Assembly (NCBI GenBank): GCA_001584585.1
Contig: LSYV01000065.1
Coordinates: forward strand, 446,833-481,635
DNA: 34,803 nt
Source of the DNA: Gonium pectorale
Taxonomy: Eukaryota > Chlorophyta > Chlorophyceae > Chlamydomonadales > Volvocaceae
Reading direction: 5' to 3'
Under the pieces are notes generated by a model. The model was not told the origin of the DNA. It ran no database searches and was given only the letters and a program-made list of their open reading frames with translations. This document shows, one piece after another, positions 1 through 9,965 of the stretch (position 1 is its first letter; every line of letters starts with the position of its first letter). The position numbers and the translations under genes were made by a program.

Positions 1-1
1 G

Positions 2-3000
2 AGGGCCGGCGGCCCGGCCCCATCGCCGCAGCCGACGGGTGTGGTTCCGGTGCATCAGCTGCTCCGGCTCAACGTGGGGCACAAGGACGGCATCATGAAG
101 CTGACGGTGGGGGCCTGGGTGCGGGGGCGGTTGGGTGTGGGCGCGCCGGCACAGCGGAAGCGGGGATGCACAGGGCGGGGTGCGTGGGGGCCGTAAGGCT
201 AGGCTCAGTGCAGCGGCGCGGGGGCGTAGGCGATGCCTCCTCAGGCTTATCTGGTGAGGGCCGCCCCTCCTGCCTCGCGACCCCACTCCAACGCAACCCA
301 CGCACCCACGCAGGTCCGCAACGCCGGCCGCGGCTCCGGCTCGTCGCCGTCGGCGTCCGCCGCTCCCTCGCCCGGCGGGCCGGCGCCCGCCTCCGCGCCC
401 GGCGCCTCCTCCGACTCGGGCCCGCTGGCGTCGCTGCACGTGCCCGGCGGCGGCGGCGGCGGGGGCGGCGGCGGCGTGCTGGGCGCCGTGTACGTGCACG
501 TGGCGGCGGCCAAGGACGGCAGCAGCCTGTTCTGGGCGGCGCGGGAGGGCGGCGAGCCGGTGGCGGTGCGGTGGAGGTGCGTGTGGGAAGGGGGGTAGAG
601 GGTTGGAAGGCATTCTGTGGGAAGGTGGGGTTGAGGTGGGTGGTCGTTGTTGTTGGAAGGCGTCCTTAGTAGAGGCGGGGAGGGCGCGTGGCCGCTGGGG
701 GGGGAGTAGCACAGCGCGCAGCGCGGCGGGGCGGCGCGGTGCGGTTCTCCCTTTTGGCCCGGGTGCCCCGACCCTGGTGTGTGGAGCCTCGGCATGCAGG
801 GAGCGCACACAGCCCGCGTGCCTGGGCCTCCCCCACCCCCATGTTTGCCGGGAGGTGATGCCCTTGCGTGCTTGACCCTGCTGGCCCTTGCTGCCGTTGC
901 TGCCGTTGCTGTACGCCCTCCACGCCCCCCGCCCTGCGCTCGTACGCGCAGGCCCTCGGACGGCCCCTGGAGGGTGACGCTGCCGCTGGAGAGCCCCACC
1001 CTGGGCCTGCCCCCGCCGCCGCCGCCATCAGTGGACCACGCTGCCGAGCGGAGCGGCAGCGGCGGCAACGACGCCTGGGAGGACGCGCCACGAGCCGCGG
1101 GCTCGGCGGCTGCGCCTTCCAGCGGCGCCTCACGCGGGGCCGCCGGGCAGTCGTCGCAGGCGTCGGCTTCCAGCGAATCGTCCCCTACAGCAGGGGGCCG
1201 AGCCCGGGAGGGCGATGGCGCAGGCCGGCTGAAGGGCAAGGGCAGCAGGGAGGCCGCCGCCGCCGCTGCGGCGCCGCCGCACGTGACGGGGCCCAGCATC
1301 ACGCTGCTGCTGAGCACCGACCCGTGGGTCTACAAGGACGCCAGCCCGCCGGGCGCAGCGCACGACAGCCCACGGCCCAGGTCGCTGGTACTACAGGTGA
1401 GGTCCCGGTTTGAGCCGGCCCGGTGTGTCGTGTCGCGTTGTGTTGTGTTGTTTCATGCGGCCGGCGGACCTAATGTGTTTAAGCCAATCTGGGAAACATT
1501 CCTGCTTGGAGGCTGCGGCCATCTCGTCCCGACGCCTCTGTGCTCTGCCCGCTGCGCAGGCACGGCACCGCACCGCGGCGTCGGTCCGCGGCGGACCTGA
1601 GCCGCAGCACGCAGTCGCGCGTCTCTTCTCGACTCCTGTTGCCCTCCCCCCCTTGCCCTGGCATTACTCCTCCGCCGCCACTGGCCTCCCAAGCCACGCG
1701 ACGCGCTCCTCCGTGCGGACACTGACACAAGACCATCGGCCCTCATTCCGGTTCGGCGTCACCATTGTCACGACCTCCCGCCCGGCAGGTTGTGAATTAT
1801 ACCACGACGTAATCCATCCATCAACGTCGTCCTTCAGAGCCGCACCCGAACTGCCATTCTGGCCGCACCCCCCTCCCGCCCGTCAGGTCGTGGAGGCGCG
1901 GGACCTGGCCGCCCGGGACTGGGCGGGCACCTGCGACCCCTACGTGCGCATCGCGTACGACAGCCGTACGTACCGCTCCCGTACTCTGTACAACGCACAC
2001 CACCCCGTGTGGCACCAGACCTTCATCCTGCGGGACAACCCCTCGCTGCTCACCCGGTGAGCGCCCCCGGGGGCGAAGGGCCGGAGGGGAGGTCAAAGGT
2101 AAACGTCTGACGAGGACGCACTGGCCTCCAGGTGTAGCCTCCCGTCCAGCCAAGCCGCATTGAAGGAGGAGTTTGCGCTACTCCGAGGAGGGGGGGGGCG
2201 GGTGATGACCAGGGTCACCGCGGGTGCGTGTCTGAGGGCCCAACCGACCTCCCGCGCAGAAGCTCTGCAAGGCGCTTGTCTGTTTGTTGCATGTCCCCTC
2301 GTCGCTCGTGCCCCGGCTACCAGAAAAGCAAGCCGTTTCCGCTCGATCGTTGCAACCTAACCCGCCCTGTCGCCGTCCTCCCCCTACCCCAACGGATTCG
2401 GGCTCCCCAACTCTGAGCAGTTGTCAACCAAGTGGGCCCCCGCCCCCGGTCTGCTGTGCCCTGTCAACCCACCCAACCCCCACTGGCCCCCGATCCCCGC
2501 CCTGCCCCCCACTCACCCCCGGTCCCGCCCTGCCGCCTCTCCCCACTCACCCGCCAGGCGCCTCTCGCTGTCGGTGTTCGACAGCGGCGTGTCCCGGGAC
2601 GACAGCCTGGGCAGCGCCAGCCTCAACCTGGACATGGCGACGGAGCACGGCCTGCAGGTCGGGGGCGTGGGCAACGTGCGTTGGCTCCCGCGTTTTCGCG
2701 CCGGCCCCCGGTCAATGCGGCCGGATGCTGCTCGCTTCCAGCCGTATTATCGAATCTTGCTCAACACCACCATCACCACGGCCAGCACCACCACTTCGGT
2801 AACAGCGCAGATGCGTCTTCGGTTCCGGGCGCCGCTATGACATTACACCGCCCCACCTACCCCCCGCCCGCCCCTCTAGGACCGGTGGCTGCCGCTTGCG
2901 GGTGTGGAGAGCGGCTGGCTGCGCGTGCGGCTGGCAGCGGTGCCGGACGCGCCCGACTCGGATGCCGTGGAGCGCATGGTCGCGGCGCTGGAGGGGCTGA

Positions 3001-6000
3001 CCCGCGGGTCGGGGCCCCTGCTGGCCGTCACCGTGCTGGGCGCCCGCGCGCTCAGCCCCCGGCCCGTGGACCAGCTGCTGGGCATGCGGGACGCGTACGT
3101 CAATGTGTCGTACGGCGGGGCGCGCCACGTGACGCACGTGGTGAGCCGGGGGGGGGCCAAATGAAGAAGGTAAACGGGTCGCGTCGCGGGCACGGAATCG
3201 CATACGCAATAAAAGGCCTTGTGGCGGTCTGGGGTCTGGAGTCGCGCGGGTGGGGGGCGGGGGGCGACACCGCGGCACCACGGTCCTGCGCGACCGTAAC
3301 CCGGACCCCGCCCCGCTCGCGGCCTCTGACGCCTGATGCCCGACGCCTGCCCCCGGGGTACCTTTCCTGTACCCGCAGGTGAAGCAGAGCCAGAACCCGC
3401 GGTGGGGCTACACGGCGCTGTTCGCCATCCCGCCGGAGGAGCAGGAGGCGGCGGCGGCGGCGCAGGAGCTGCAGCGGGGGCTGGAGGCGGGTGACGGGGA
3501 GGCGCCCAGCGCGGTGTCCTCCCTCGCCTCCACAGACAATGCCACGGACAGCGACGAAGCAGCCGTGTCCCCGTCGCCGTCCTCGTCGCCACCGCCCGAG
3601 CAGCAGAACCAGCAGCGGCATGACGGCTCTCCTCAGGGGCCTTCCCGAGGGGGCGCCCGCGGCGAGGACGCGGCGACAAGGCAGCAGCAGCACCACAGTC
3701 AAGAGCAGCAGCAGCAACGACACGCCGCGGGCGGCAAGGCCGTCAGCTCCATACCGCTCCCGCCCTACCCGCGGGTCCCGGGCCTGGACGCAGCGCAGCA
3801 GCCGCCCTCCGCCTCCGCCTCCCCGTCCTACTCTTCGCAGCCCCCCGCAGCCGCCGCCAGCCACCGCTCCAGCGGACACCCGCAGCCCGCGCAGCCGGCT
3901 CAGCCGGGCCCGCGGCTGCGGCAGACCCGTGGGTCGCGGTCAGCCGCTGGCGGCAGCGGCAGCGGCGGCTTGCTGCGCCTCGAGGTAAAGGACGTGGACC
4001 CCGTGCCGCCCGACGACGACCTGGGCTGGGCGGAGCTGGACGTGCGGTCGCTGCTGCCCGGGCCCGGCGACAGCTGGAGCGGCTGGCTGCCGCTGCGGCG
4101 CGGCGAGGGCGCGGAGCTGCAGGTGCACGTCAGCCGCCTGGCGCCGCTGCCGGTGCCCGGCGAGGGCCCCTTCGCTCTGCCGGGCGTGCATCCGGACCGG
4201 GTACAGGGCCTGGCAGCCGCGGCGGGCGCAGGCGTCGGCGGCGGTGGCGGGGGAGGAGGGGCCGGGGGCGGAAGCGGCGGTCCCGGCGGTGGGCGCGCGG
4301 GGGCGAGCGGCGCATCGATTGCGATTCCGCATTCCTCCTCACGCGATGGCGCCGGCGCCAGCGGCGTTGGGGGCACCGGTGCGTCCGGCAGCGGCGAGCC
4401 GGCGCCGGCCCCGGCCTCTGGGTCCGCCCCCGCGCCGTCCGTCCAGCGGATGCTGCTGGACAGCTTCACCGACCAGGTGGGGGGGAATGGGGGATGGAGT
4501 GGGGGGCCGCGGGGGTGGGGGGTTGCGTGGGATGTGGGGGGTGGGTGGGATGGTGGTGGGCGGGGGGTGGGGTGGGAGGTTGCGGGTGAGCGTGCCATTG
4601 GGGGGAGGGTGCATGCGCGGGGCGCTGCCTGGTGCGTGCCCTGGCGGCTACCACACGCGCCTCTCCCCGGCGTCGGCGGCGGGGGGGCGGGGGCGGGGTG
4701 CCTCGTCTTTGCGCCCTCCCATCCGCCCTGCCCATTTCGGCCCCCTCCCGCCATCTCCGCCCCCTCTTCCCGCCCGGCCCCAGGTCCGCGCGGGCAACCG
4801 CAGCGCCAGCCAGGTGGGCGAGGACCTCCGCGTGCGGCTGGGGCAGGACGTCATACCCAAGATGCAGGTGCGGGAGGGCGAGAGGTAGGGGGAGGGGAGG
4901 GGAGGGGGTGCGCACGGAGTGCGGACTGCGGAGCGGCTGTGGGCACGTGTGAGCGTGGGGACGACACGGCCGTTTTTGTGTTGACGCGCCGCCGAATGTG
5001 AGCGGGCGGCCTCCACGGCTCGTCGTGCGAGAAGAAGAATTTGCTGCGATTGTGCGATACACAGAGGCCTTCGCGGCATGGAAACGACTGTGAGAGCCGC
5101 CGGGGTGCGGTGAACCGGGATGGCGTGGGGGGCTTGCTTGACGCAGGGAGCGCCGGGAGGGAAGGCACAGGGCTCGCAGCCTGGCCATCCATGCCAAGCC
5201 CCTCCCCCTTCCCCTCCACATACACATACGCCCTTCGCCTCCACCACACGCGCCTTCCGCTCATCGGCCCGCTTCCCATCCTCAATAGTGTACCTCGCCC
5301 CTCCCGCCGCAGGACTGGTGGGACGGCACGCTGAGGCGCACCACGGCCTCCCTGACCACCCCGGTGCGCTCCCCGGGCGGCGGGCAGCCGGCGAGGGCGA
5401 GGGCTGGCGGGAGGGGGCGGGGGCGAGGGCGGGGGTGAGGGGCGGGGCGGTTACAGCAGAGCCGCGCACAGGCGGCATGTGCGGCCGCACCGTTGCTTGC
5501 ATGCCGCGCCTAGCTCGACCCTTGCCGGCTGACAGCCAGCAACGAGGGCCGGCTGCGCGCTTAGGGGAAGGGCCGCCTCAGCTGCGGCGAAAGGACGTGG
5601 CGCTGCCGCTGCTTCGGTCGCGCACCTCTTCTCCCTTGACGGATCACGTCCGTGTGTGTTGCGCGTCCCCCATGCCGGAGCGCGTCCGTTCGTTACCCAC
5701 ATAATGGAACTTAATGGGCGTGCCCAACACGAACTGCAGGCAAGCGAGTAGCAAGCAGGCGACCCACGACCCACGTGAGTGTGTTGCGCTCCTCGGTTGC
5801 TGCAGGCCGACCAGATGGCGGACTGGCTCCGCGCGGGCGGGCTGTCGGCCTGGGTGGCGGGGGCCAGCGCCATGGCCGGGAGGCCGCCGCCGCCGCCGCC
5901 CCAGCGGCCCACGGCCCTGCTGTCCACCCCGGCAGCTACGGCCTCTACGCCGGGCATGGACAAGAGGCCGTCGCCCTCGGACGGCGGGCGGCAGAAAGGC

Positions 6001-6354
6001 CAGGCCGGGGCAGCGGCCACAGCCGCCCCGCAGACGGCTTCCGCTTCGGGCCAGAGCGGGAGCCCCCCAAGCGGCGGAGGGGACAGTCGGCGCGAGGCGG
6101 GAGGCGGCGACGGGGGGTCGTCCGCGGGTGCGGGAGGCAAGGGAGGCGGTGCGAGGCAGGGCGGCGGCGGCGGGCGCGGCAGCCGAGAGAGTGGGCTACG
6201 GTCGCTGGTGGCGCGTACGTGGGAGCAGCTGCTGGGGCCGCCGCCCGCCCTGCAGCTGCAGCCGGCCCTGAAGCAGCAGCAGCAGGCGCAGCAGCCGGAG
6301 GGGGCGGAGGGAGCAGAGGGGGCCCGGGGCGGCTCCGGCCAGCAGGCGCAATAG
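2..6354 (+). CDS. Multi-C2-domain protein, 3' part (5' end outside window)
   Basis: Ten exons can be joined in phase: 2-106, 314-576, 952-1396, 1887-2056, 2558-2657, 2880-3140, 3379-4476, 4784-4867, 5313-5363 and 5806-6354, giving 1041 residues and a TAG stop. Two C2 domains (membrane or protein binding, often Ca2+-dependent) are visible. The first, about residues 250-390, carries VVEARDLAARD, then CDPYVRI, then HHPVWHQTF, the classical C2 order. The second starts near residue 395 (LLAVTVLGARAL, then DAYVNVSY, then NPRWGY). It is interrupted by about 180 low-complexity residues and resumes at LLRLEVKDVDP near residue 646. The N-terminal part is Gly/Ser/Ala-rich, and the last exon is Pro/Gly/Gln-rich and probably disordered. 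Some Asp ligands of C2 loops are present in domain 1, but Ca2+ binding is not established. The first base of the window may lie inside an exon or in an intron ending at base 33 (CGCCGCAG). No transmembrane segment is seen. Family assignment is firm for C2, but the cellular role is unknown. Confidence 0.8.
4477..4783 (+). other. Very G-rich intron of the C2 gene
   Basis: The first 110 bases after the donor are almost entirely runs of three to seven G separated by one to five bases on the coding strand, followed by a C-rich second half. Such G spacing can form RNA or DNA quadruplexes. Exons on both sides join in phase, so the intron call is solid. Confidence 0.6.
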
Positions 6355-6923
6355 CAGGTGGGGGCACAGCAGCAGCAATAGGATGATGGGGCGGTCCGGC
6401 CGCCGGGGCAGGGGCCTCTAGCAGGTCAGTGAGGGGTCCCACGTGGGGGCAGCGGGCCCACACACCAAACAGCCATGCAGGTGCATTCATCCTCGGCGGC
6501 GCCAGCAAACTTGTTACCGCGTGTGCAGGGGGCTGCTTGCGGGGGCCGTGTTGACCATGGAGGCCTGGGCGCGGCGGGCAGGGCGTCGGTCACTGTATTC
6601 ATTGCTTCGGGGCTATGATGGGCGGGAGCGCACTGCCGGTACATGCAGGATGTGTGGCGAGTGGGCGACAGGGCGTGACTGCGTCAAACGGAGACTGGCA
6701 GGCGGCAGTCCTCAAGCCCTTCACGATCTGGAAGTGCGGAGCCGTAGCAGCGCCTCTGCCCTTTTGCTGGGCCAACCGGCGCGCTGAGTTACCTGGTTGC
6801 TGCTAGCTGGTCTTGGTTTTGGCTGCCGTGGTGCGCTGTTGTCAGGGCAGGGTTCGGTGGTTTTCATCACGGGAAGGGCTTTCTGTCCCTGCCGATGCCG
6901 GCGCCCTTTCTAGCCTCTCCGCC

Positions 6924-6928
6924 TGTAA
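6924..6928 (+). terminator. Candidate TGTAA polyadenylation signal of the C2 gene
   Basis: TGTAA is the usual polyadenylation signal of Chlamydomonas-type algae. This one lies about 570 bases after the stop codon at 6352-6354, so 6355-6945 would be the 3' UTR. A pentamer is easily found by chance, so this is only a candidate. Confidence 0.35.
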
Positions 6929-6969
6929 CGTTTCCAATGAGTAAACTAGCAGCTTCCAGAGCTCAGATT

Positions 6970-7170
6970 GCCAGCAGGCGTCGCGCTGTACCCGTGCTGG
7001 GCGAAGTACCGTTCTTGGTGCAGGGCGGTCATGTCCGCATAGAGCAGTTTCGGCGGGGGATGAGGGGTGGAGGGCGGGAGGTGGTTGCGGGCGTGCCTTG
7101 CGGTCCGCGGCGCCCACGTGGAACGGGCTTTTGATGGCCGCATCACTCCACTTCAGCCTGCTTCTCTTCC
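6970..7170 (+). repeat. Diverged direct repeat, left copy
   Basis: The block beginning GGCGTCGCGCTGTACCCGTG (about 6974) matches the block at about 9496, sharing GGCGTCGCGCT, CCGTGCTGGGC and TTTCGGCGGG in the same order. A second block near 7113-7160 (CCACGTGGAACG, then CCACTTCAG) is matched collinearly near 9671-9710. The copies are about 2.5 kb apart, in the same orientation, and clearly diverged. They may be old terminal repeats of a degraded element or two copies of a dispersed repeat. Confidence 0.5.
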
Positions 7171-7882
7171 TTCGTCGGACATAACGAAGCCCGTTTTGGC
7201 CGCTTGGGCAATGACGCGGGGACGCCAATTGAGCAGGACCGCCGAAAGGTTTGGTCCTGCTACCTGGGTGCCCTTTCGGTTGTCCAAGGCGGGGATACCG
7301 CCCAGAAGCGGGCCGACCGAAGGTATTCCCAGTTGCCGCTCCAGACTCCCAGCGTCCCAGCGTTTCTCCCCGTGTCTCCTGGTACCGGGCTTCCCCACAT
7401 GCCCGCCGCATCGGCCACAGGCGCACGGGGGCCTCGAACTTCTCCCCTCGCCAGGCAGCAGTGACTCCTTGACGAGGTCAATGCATCCACGAAGGCACTG
7501 TCCACTGTACAACGAGCGCTGCGCTATGGATGCTGTTGCGGATCCAGCCACCCATGAGTGCCTGTGGGGTCCGGACAGGCGAGCGGACTGACTCCGAACT
7601 TGCGTTGCTGCTGGCATTTCGGGCCAACGAGCCAGCCACCCGGTCTGTCTTAAAATTGTTGTTGCCTTTTGCACGCGTGGCCGGCCTAACAGGACAAGCG
7701 CTGCAAGGAGCAGCTGCAGGGTAGACTACCCAAGAAGCAGCGCTCGCTGCGGCGGGTTTCCAGTGGGCGGCTGCAGACTCCACACACAAAGCTATGCCCC
7801 TCAACCCACAGGAAACAGTGCACCCTGCGAGTGCCCCCACACACACACAACTCGCTCTCTCGCTGCGTGAGTGCGGTATCAT

Positions 7883-8033
7883 GTTGCTGCCGGTAAAAAA
7901 AAGATATCTGCACAGAAAGAGCGAGCCCGCCTCGACGGCCATACACACCCGAAGGCGCGACATTTCCAGTAGGGCGGGCGGGTACAGAGCAAGACATGTG
8001 ACGTTCGTCGCGCCCCCCCCCCCAAACGACCGG
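7883..8033 (-). repeat. Dispersed repeat, copy A
   Basis: Read on the minus strand, this block matches the plus-strand blocks at 32697-32842 (copy C) and 8820-8930 (copy B). Shared landmarks in order are GGTCxTTxGGGGGG, a near-identical CCCGCCCGCCCTACTGG, then GTGTATGxCCG, GAGGCGGGCTC and a T-rich tail ending ACGGCAAC-like. Copies A and C are the closest pair. No terminal inverted repeats or target-site duplication could be defined by eye. Confidence 0.65.
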
Positions 8034-8819
8034 GGGACGCTCCTCCTGGGTCCCGTCCGCTTTATCCTCGGGTATAGGTGAGTATTAGTCGCTCGCGCGG
8101 TTGGGTTCGGTTCCTCTGCGGGTTGTTTTCCTGTGATAGGCGCTGGGCCCCCGGCGGCTGCGAACCTGGACCTCCCCTCTACCGACCGCTGGCGCTCCTA
8201 TCAACAGTGTCACCCTCATCGCTTCATCTTCGCATCTGGTATGCACGGGCCGGGCGGTGGGATGGGCTCACAGCTTCTTCGCGGCCGCTTCCCCGCATGC
8301 GCCCTGCTGCCGGCCACGGCGGCCCACACATCGCCAGCAGCACCTTGTCTCTCCCAGTCGGAAGTTCGGGCCGGGTCGGGGCCACGGGCTGGGCTTGGGC
8401 ACACAGTCAGCCAGGGACTTGGCCAGTTCGGGCTTATAAACCCGTCAAACCACAAGGCCATGTGGTCCATACATGCGCAGGACCACCGGGAGGCGCGGCA
8501 GCGGCAAAAACCGGGAGCAGCATCGGGAATATGCTCCGGCATGCGCTCACCGGGGACCCTGACCCCTCCCTTCCACCCTCAGCGCTCAGCCTTTTTGTTT
8601 TTGTTTTTCGGTCGGGAGCCCTATGCGCCCCAGGGCTTCTCTACTGAGAATGCCTTCCAACCCTCTACCCCCCCAAACGACCGTCCTACCGGCTAACCCG
8701 GTTCGTCAAACTTCACCTGGTCTACCTGGTGGACCGCTAGTTGTCAAAGTCGAGCTGCAGTTTTGTTGTCGTCATGGCCACCGGTCCGACGGCGTGTCCG
8801 GCGGCCCGCCTGCTCGTCT

Positions 8820-8930
8820 CCCTCGCCCGCCATGCCTTGTACTCGGCGCCCTGCTGGAAACATCGCACCCCCGGATGTGTATGACCGTAGAGGCTGCCTT
8901 CCCTGTTTCCGTTTCCTTTTTCGGCGGCAC
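8820..8930 (+). repeat. Dispersed repeat, copy B
   Basis: This is the most diverged of the three copies. It keeps GCCTTGTAC, CCCTGCTGGAAA and GGATGTGTATGACCGTAGAG, followed by a pyrimidine-rich tail, collinear with copy C at 32697-32842. It points away from copy A at 7883-8033, so the pair forms an inverted arrangement about 0.8 kb apart. Confidence 0.55.
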
Positions 8931-9489
8931 TCAGCGGTTACTAGACTGTCGTGCGCCCAGCCAGTGGGTAGCATCCTACGGCATCCTTGGCTAGAGTCGG
9001 CCCGGAGATGTAACCTACACACTCCGAGGGTGGGGCCATCTGCCGCCTGCACGGGATGTTGCCGCAGCCCCTGCTGGGAGCGAGGATTAATTGCGCAGCT
9101 TGGGGCACGTGGCTTGGTGGTGCCGTCCAGGTCCGTCTCCCCTGGTGCCGTCTGATGCTTGGGCACAGGCAACCACACCCCCCAACTACCGCGTGGGCTT
9201 CCCGAAGGCGACCCGAGTCAGTGACCGGGCCCAAAACCAGAATAGCCGGCCACAGAGCTGAGAAGTTCCGAGTTGCCCAGTGTACTTGTATGGTACGGCC
9301 GCAGTACATCCGTTTCTTCTTTGTTTGATGTATGCAACGGTTGACTAGTACTCATCCTTACAGGCTCATGTGTAGCCGTAGCAACTTCCCAGCTTCTCTG
9401 TTGATGGCACTGGACGACCGGAAGCTGATACCAATCTAAGCGTAGGACTTCATCTAACAAGGACGTTAGGGTACCTAGTTGCTCATGGC

Positions 9490-9720
9490 GGGTTTAAGTA
9501 GGCGTCGCGCTTTCACCGTGCTGGGCAAATTACGTTGTGCAGGACTGACATGTTTCCAGAGATTCATTTCGGCGGGCTGAAGGGCGAAAGCTTGGGATCT
9601 ATGATTATAGGGGAAACCCGTGGGCACTGCCCGTGGGCAACTGTCATCAGCATCAAGCTGCTCCATGGTTCCACGTGTAACGCGTTGATGATTATGTGCC
9701 ACTTCAGACTCCTTGCCCGT
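9490..9720 (+). repeat. Diverged direct repeat, right copy
   Basis: This is the partner of the repeat at 6970-7170. It contains GGCGTCGCGCTTTCACCGTG, then ATTTCGGCGGGCTGA, and further on CCACGTGTAACG and CCACTTCAG in the same order and orientation as the left copy. It also holds a small internal duplication of CCCGTGGGCA near 9617-9640. Confidence 0.5.
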
Positions 9721-9965
9721 GTCGCCTGATCCCGGAATACCCCGGATTTGTGCATGCCCGTCACATCAGAACCGGATCCGTTGTACGGTACGCAACTGTC
9801 GCGCCGATTCGCACGCACCGCAGCTTCAAGAGAAAGCAAGTCCCGCTGCTCCACCCGAACCCGAGCTAGACATTCTTCTTGCAAGGCACGACACCTGAAC
9901 CTGAGGAAGAGGACCAACATTCACTCACCGTTGTCTCAATACCACTTGTAATAATAGCTTGAAAC

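Larger units (their letters stand above)
7171..9489. other. Gene-free, repeat-bearing intergenic stretch
   Basis: No reading frame here shows a recognisable domain, and overlapping open frames on all strands have no splice logic. The stretch holds two inverted copies of a short dispersed repeat (7883-8033 and 8820-8930), a CA run near 7837-7850 and several T- and C-homopolymers. It may be the interior of a decayed mobile element bounded by the direct repeats at about 6970 and 9490. Confidence 0.5.

Noticed and set aside
247..1317. Minus-strand open frame of 356 codons over the first exons of the C2 gene
   Set aside because: It is the antisense shadow of exons that join in phase on the plus strand, and its translation is low-complexity Pro/Ala/Arg.
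8133..8696. 187-codon open frame between repeat copies A and B
   Set aside because: Two other frames in the same interval are also open, no domain is seen, and its end shares only a short C-rich piece (near 8669-8684) with repeat copy A.
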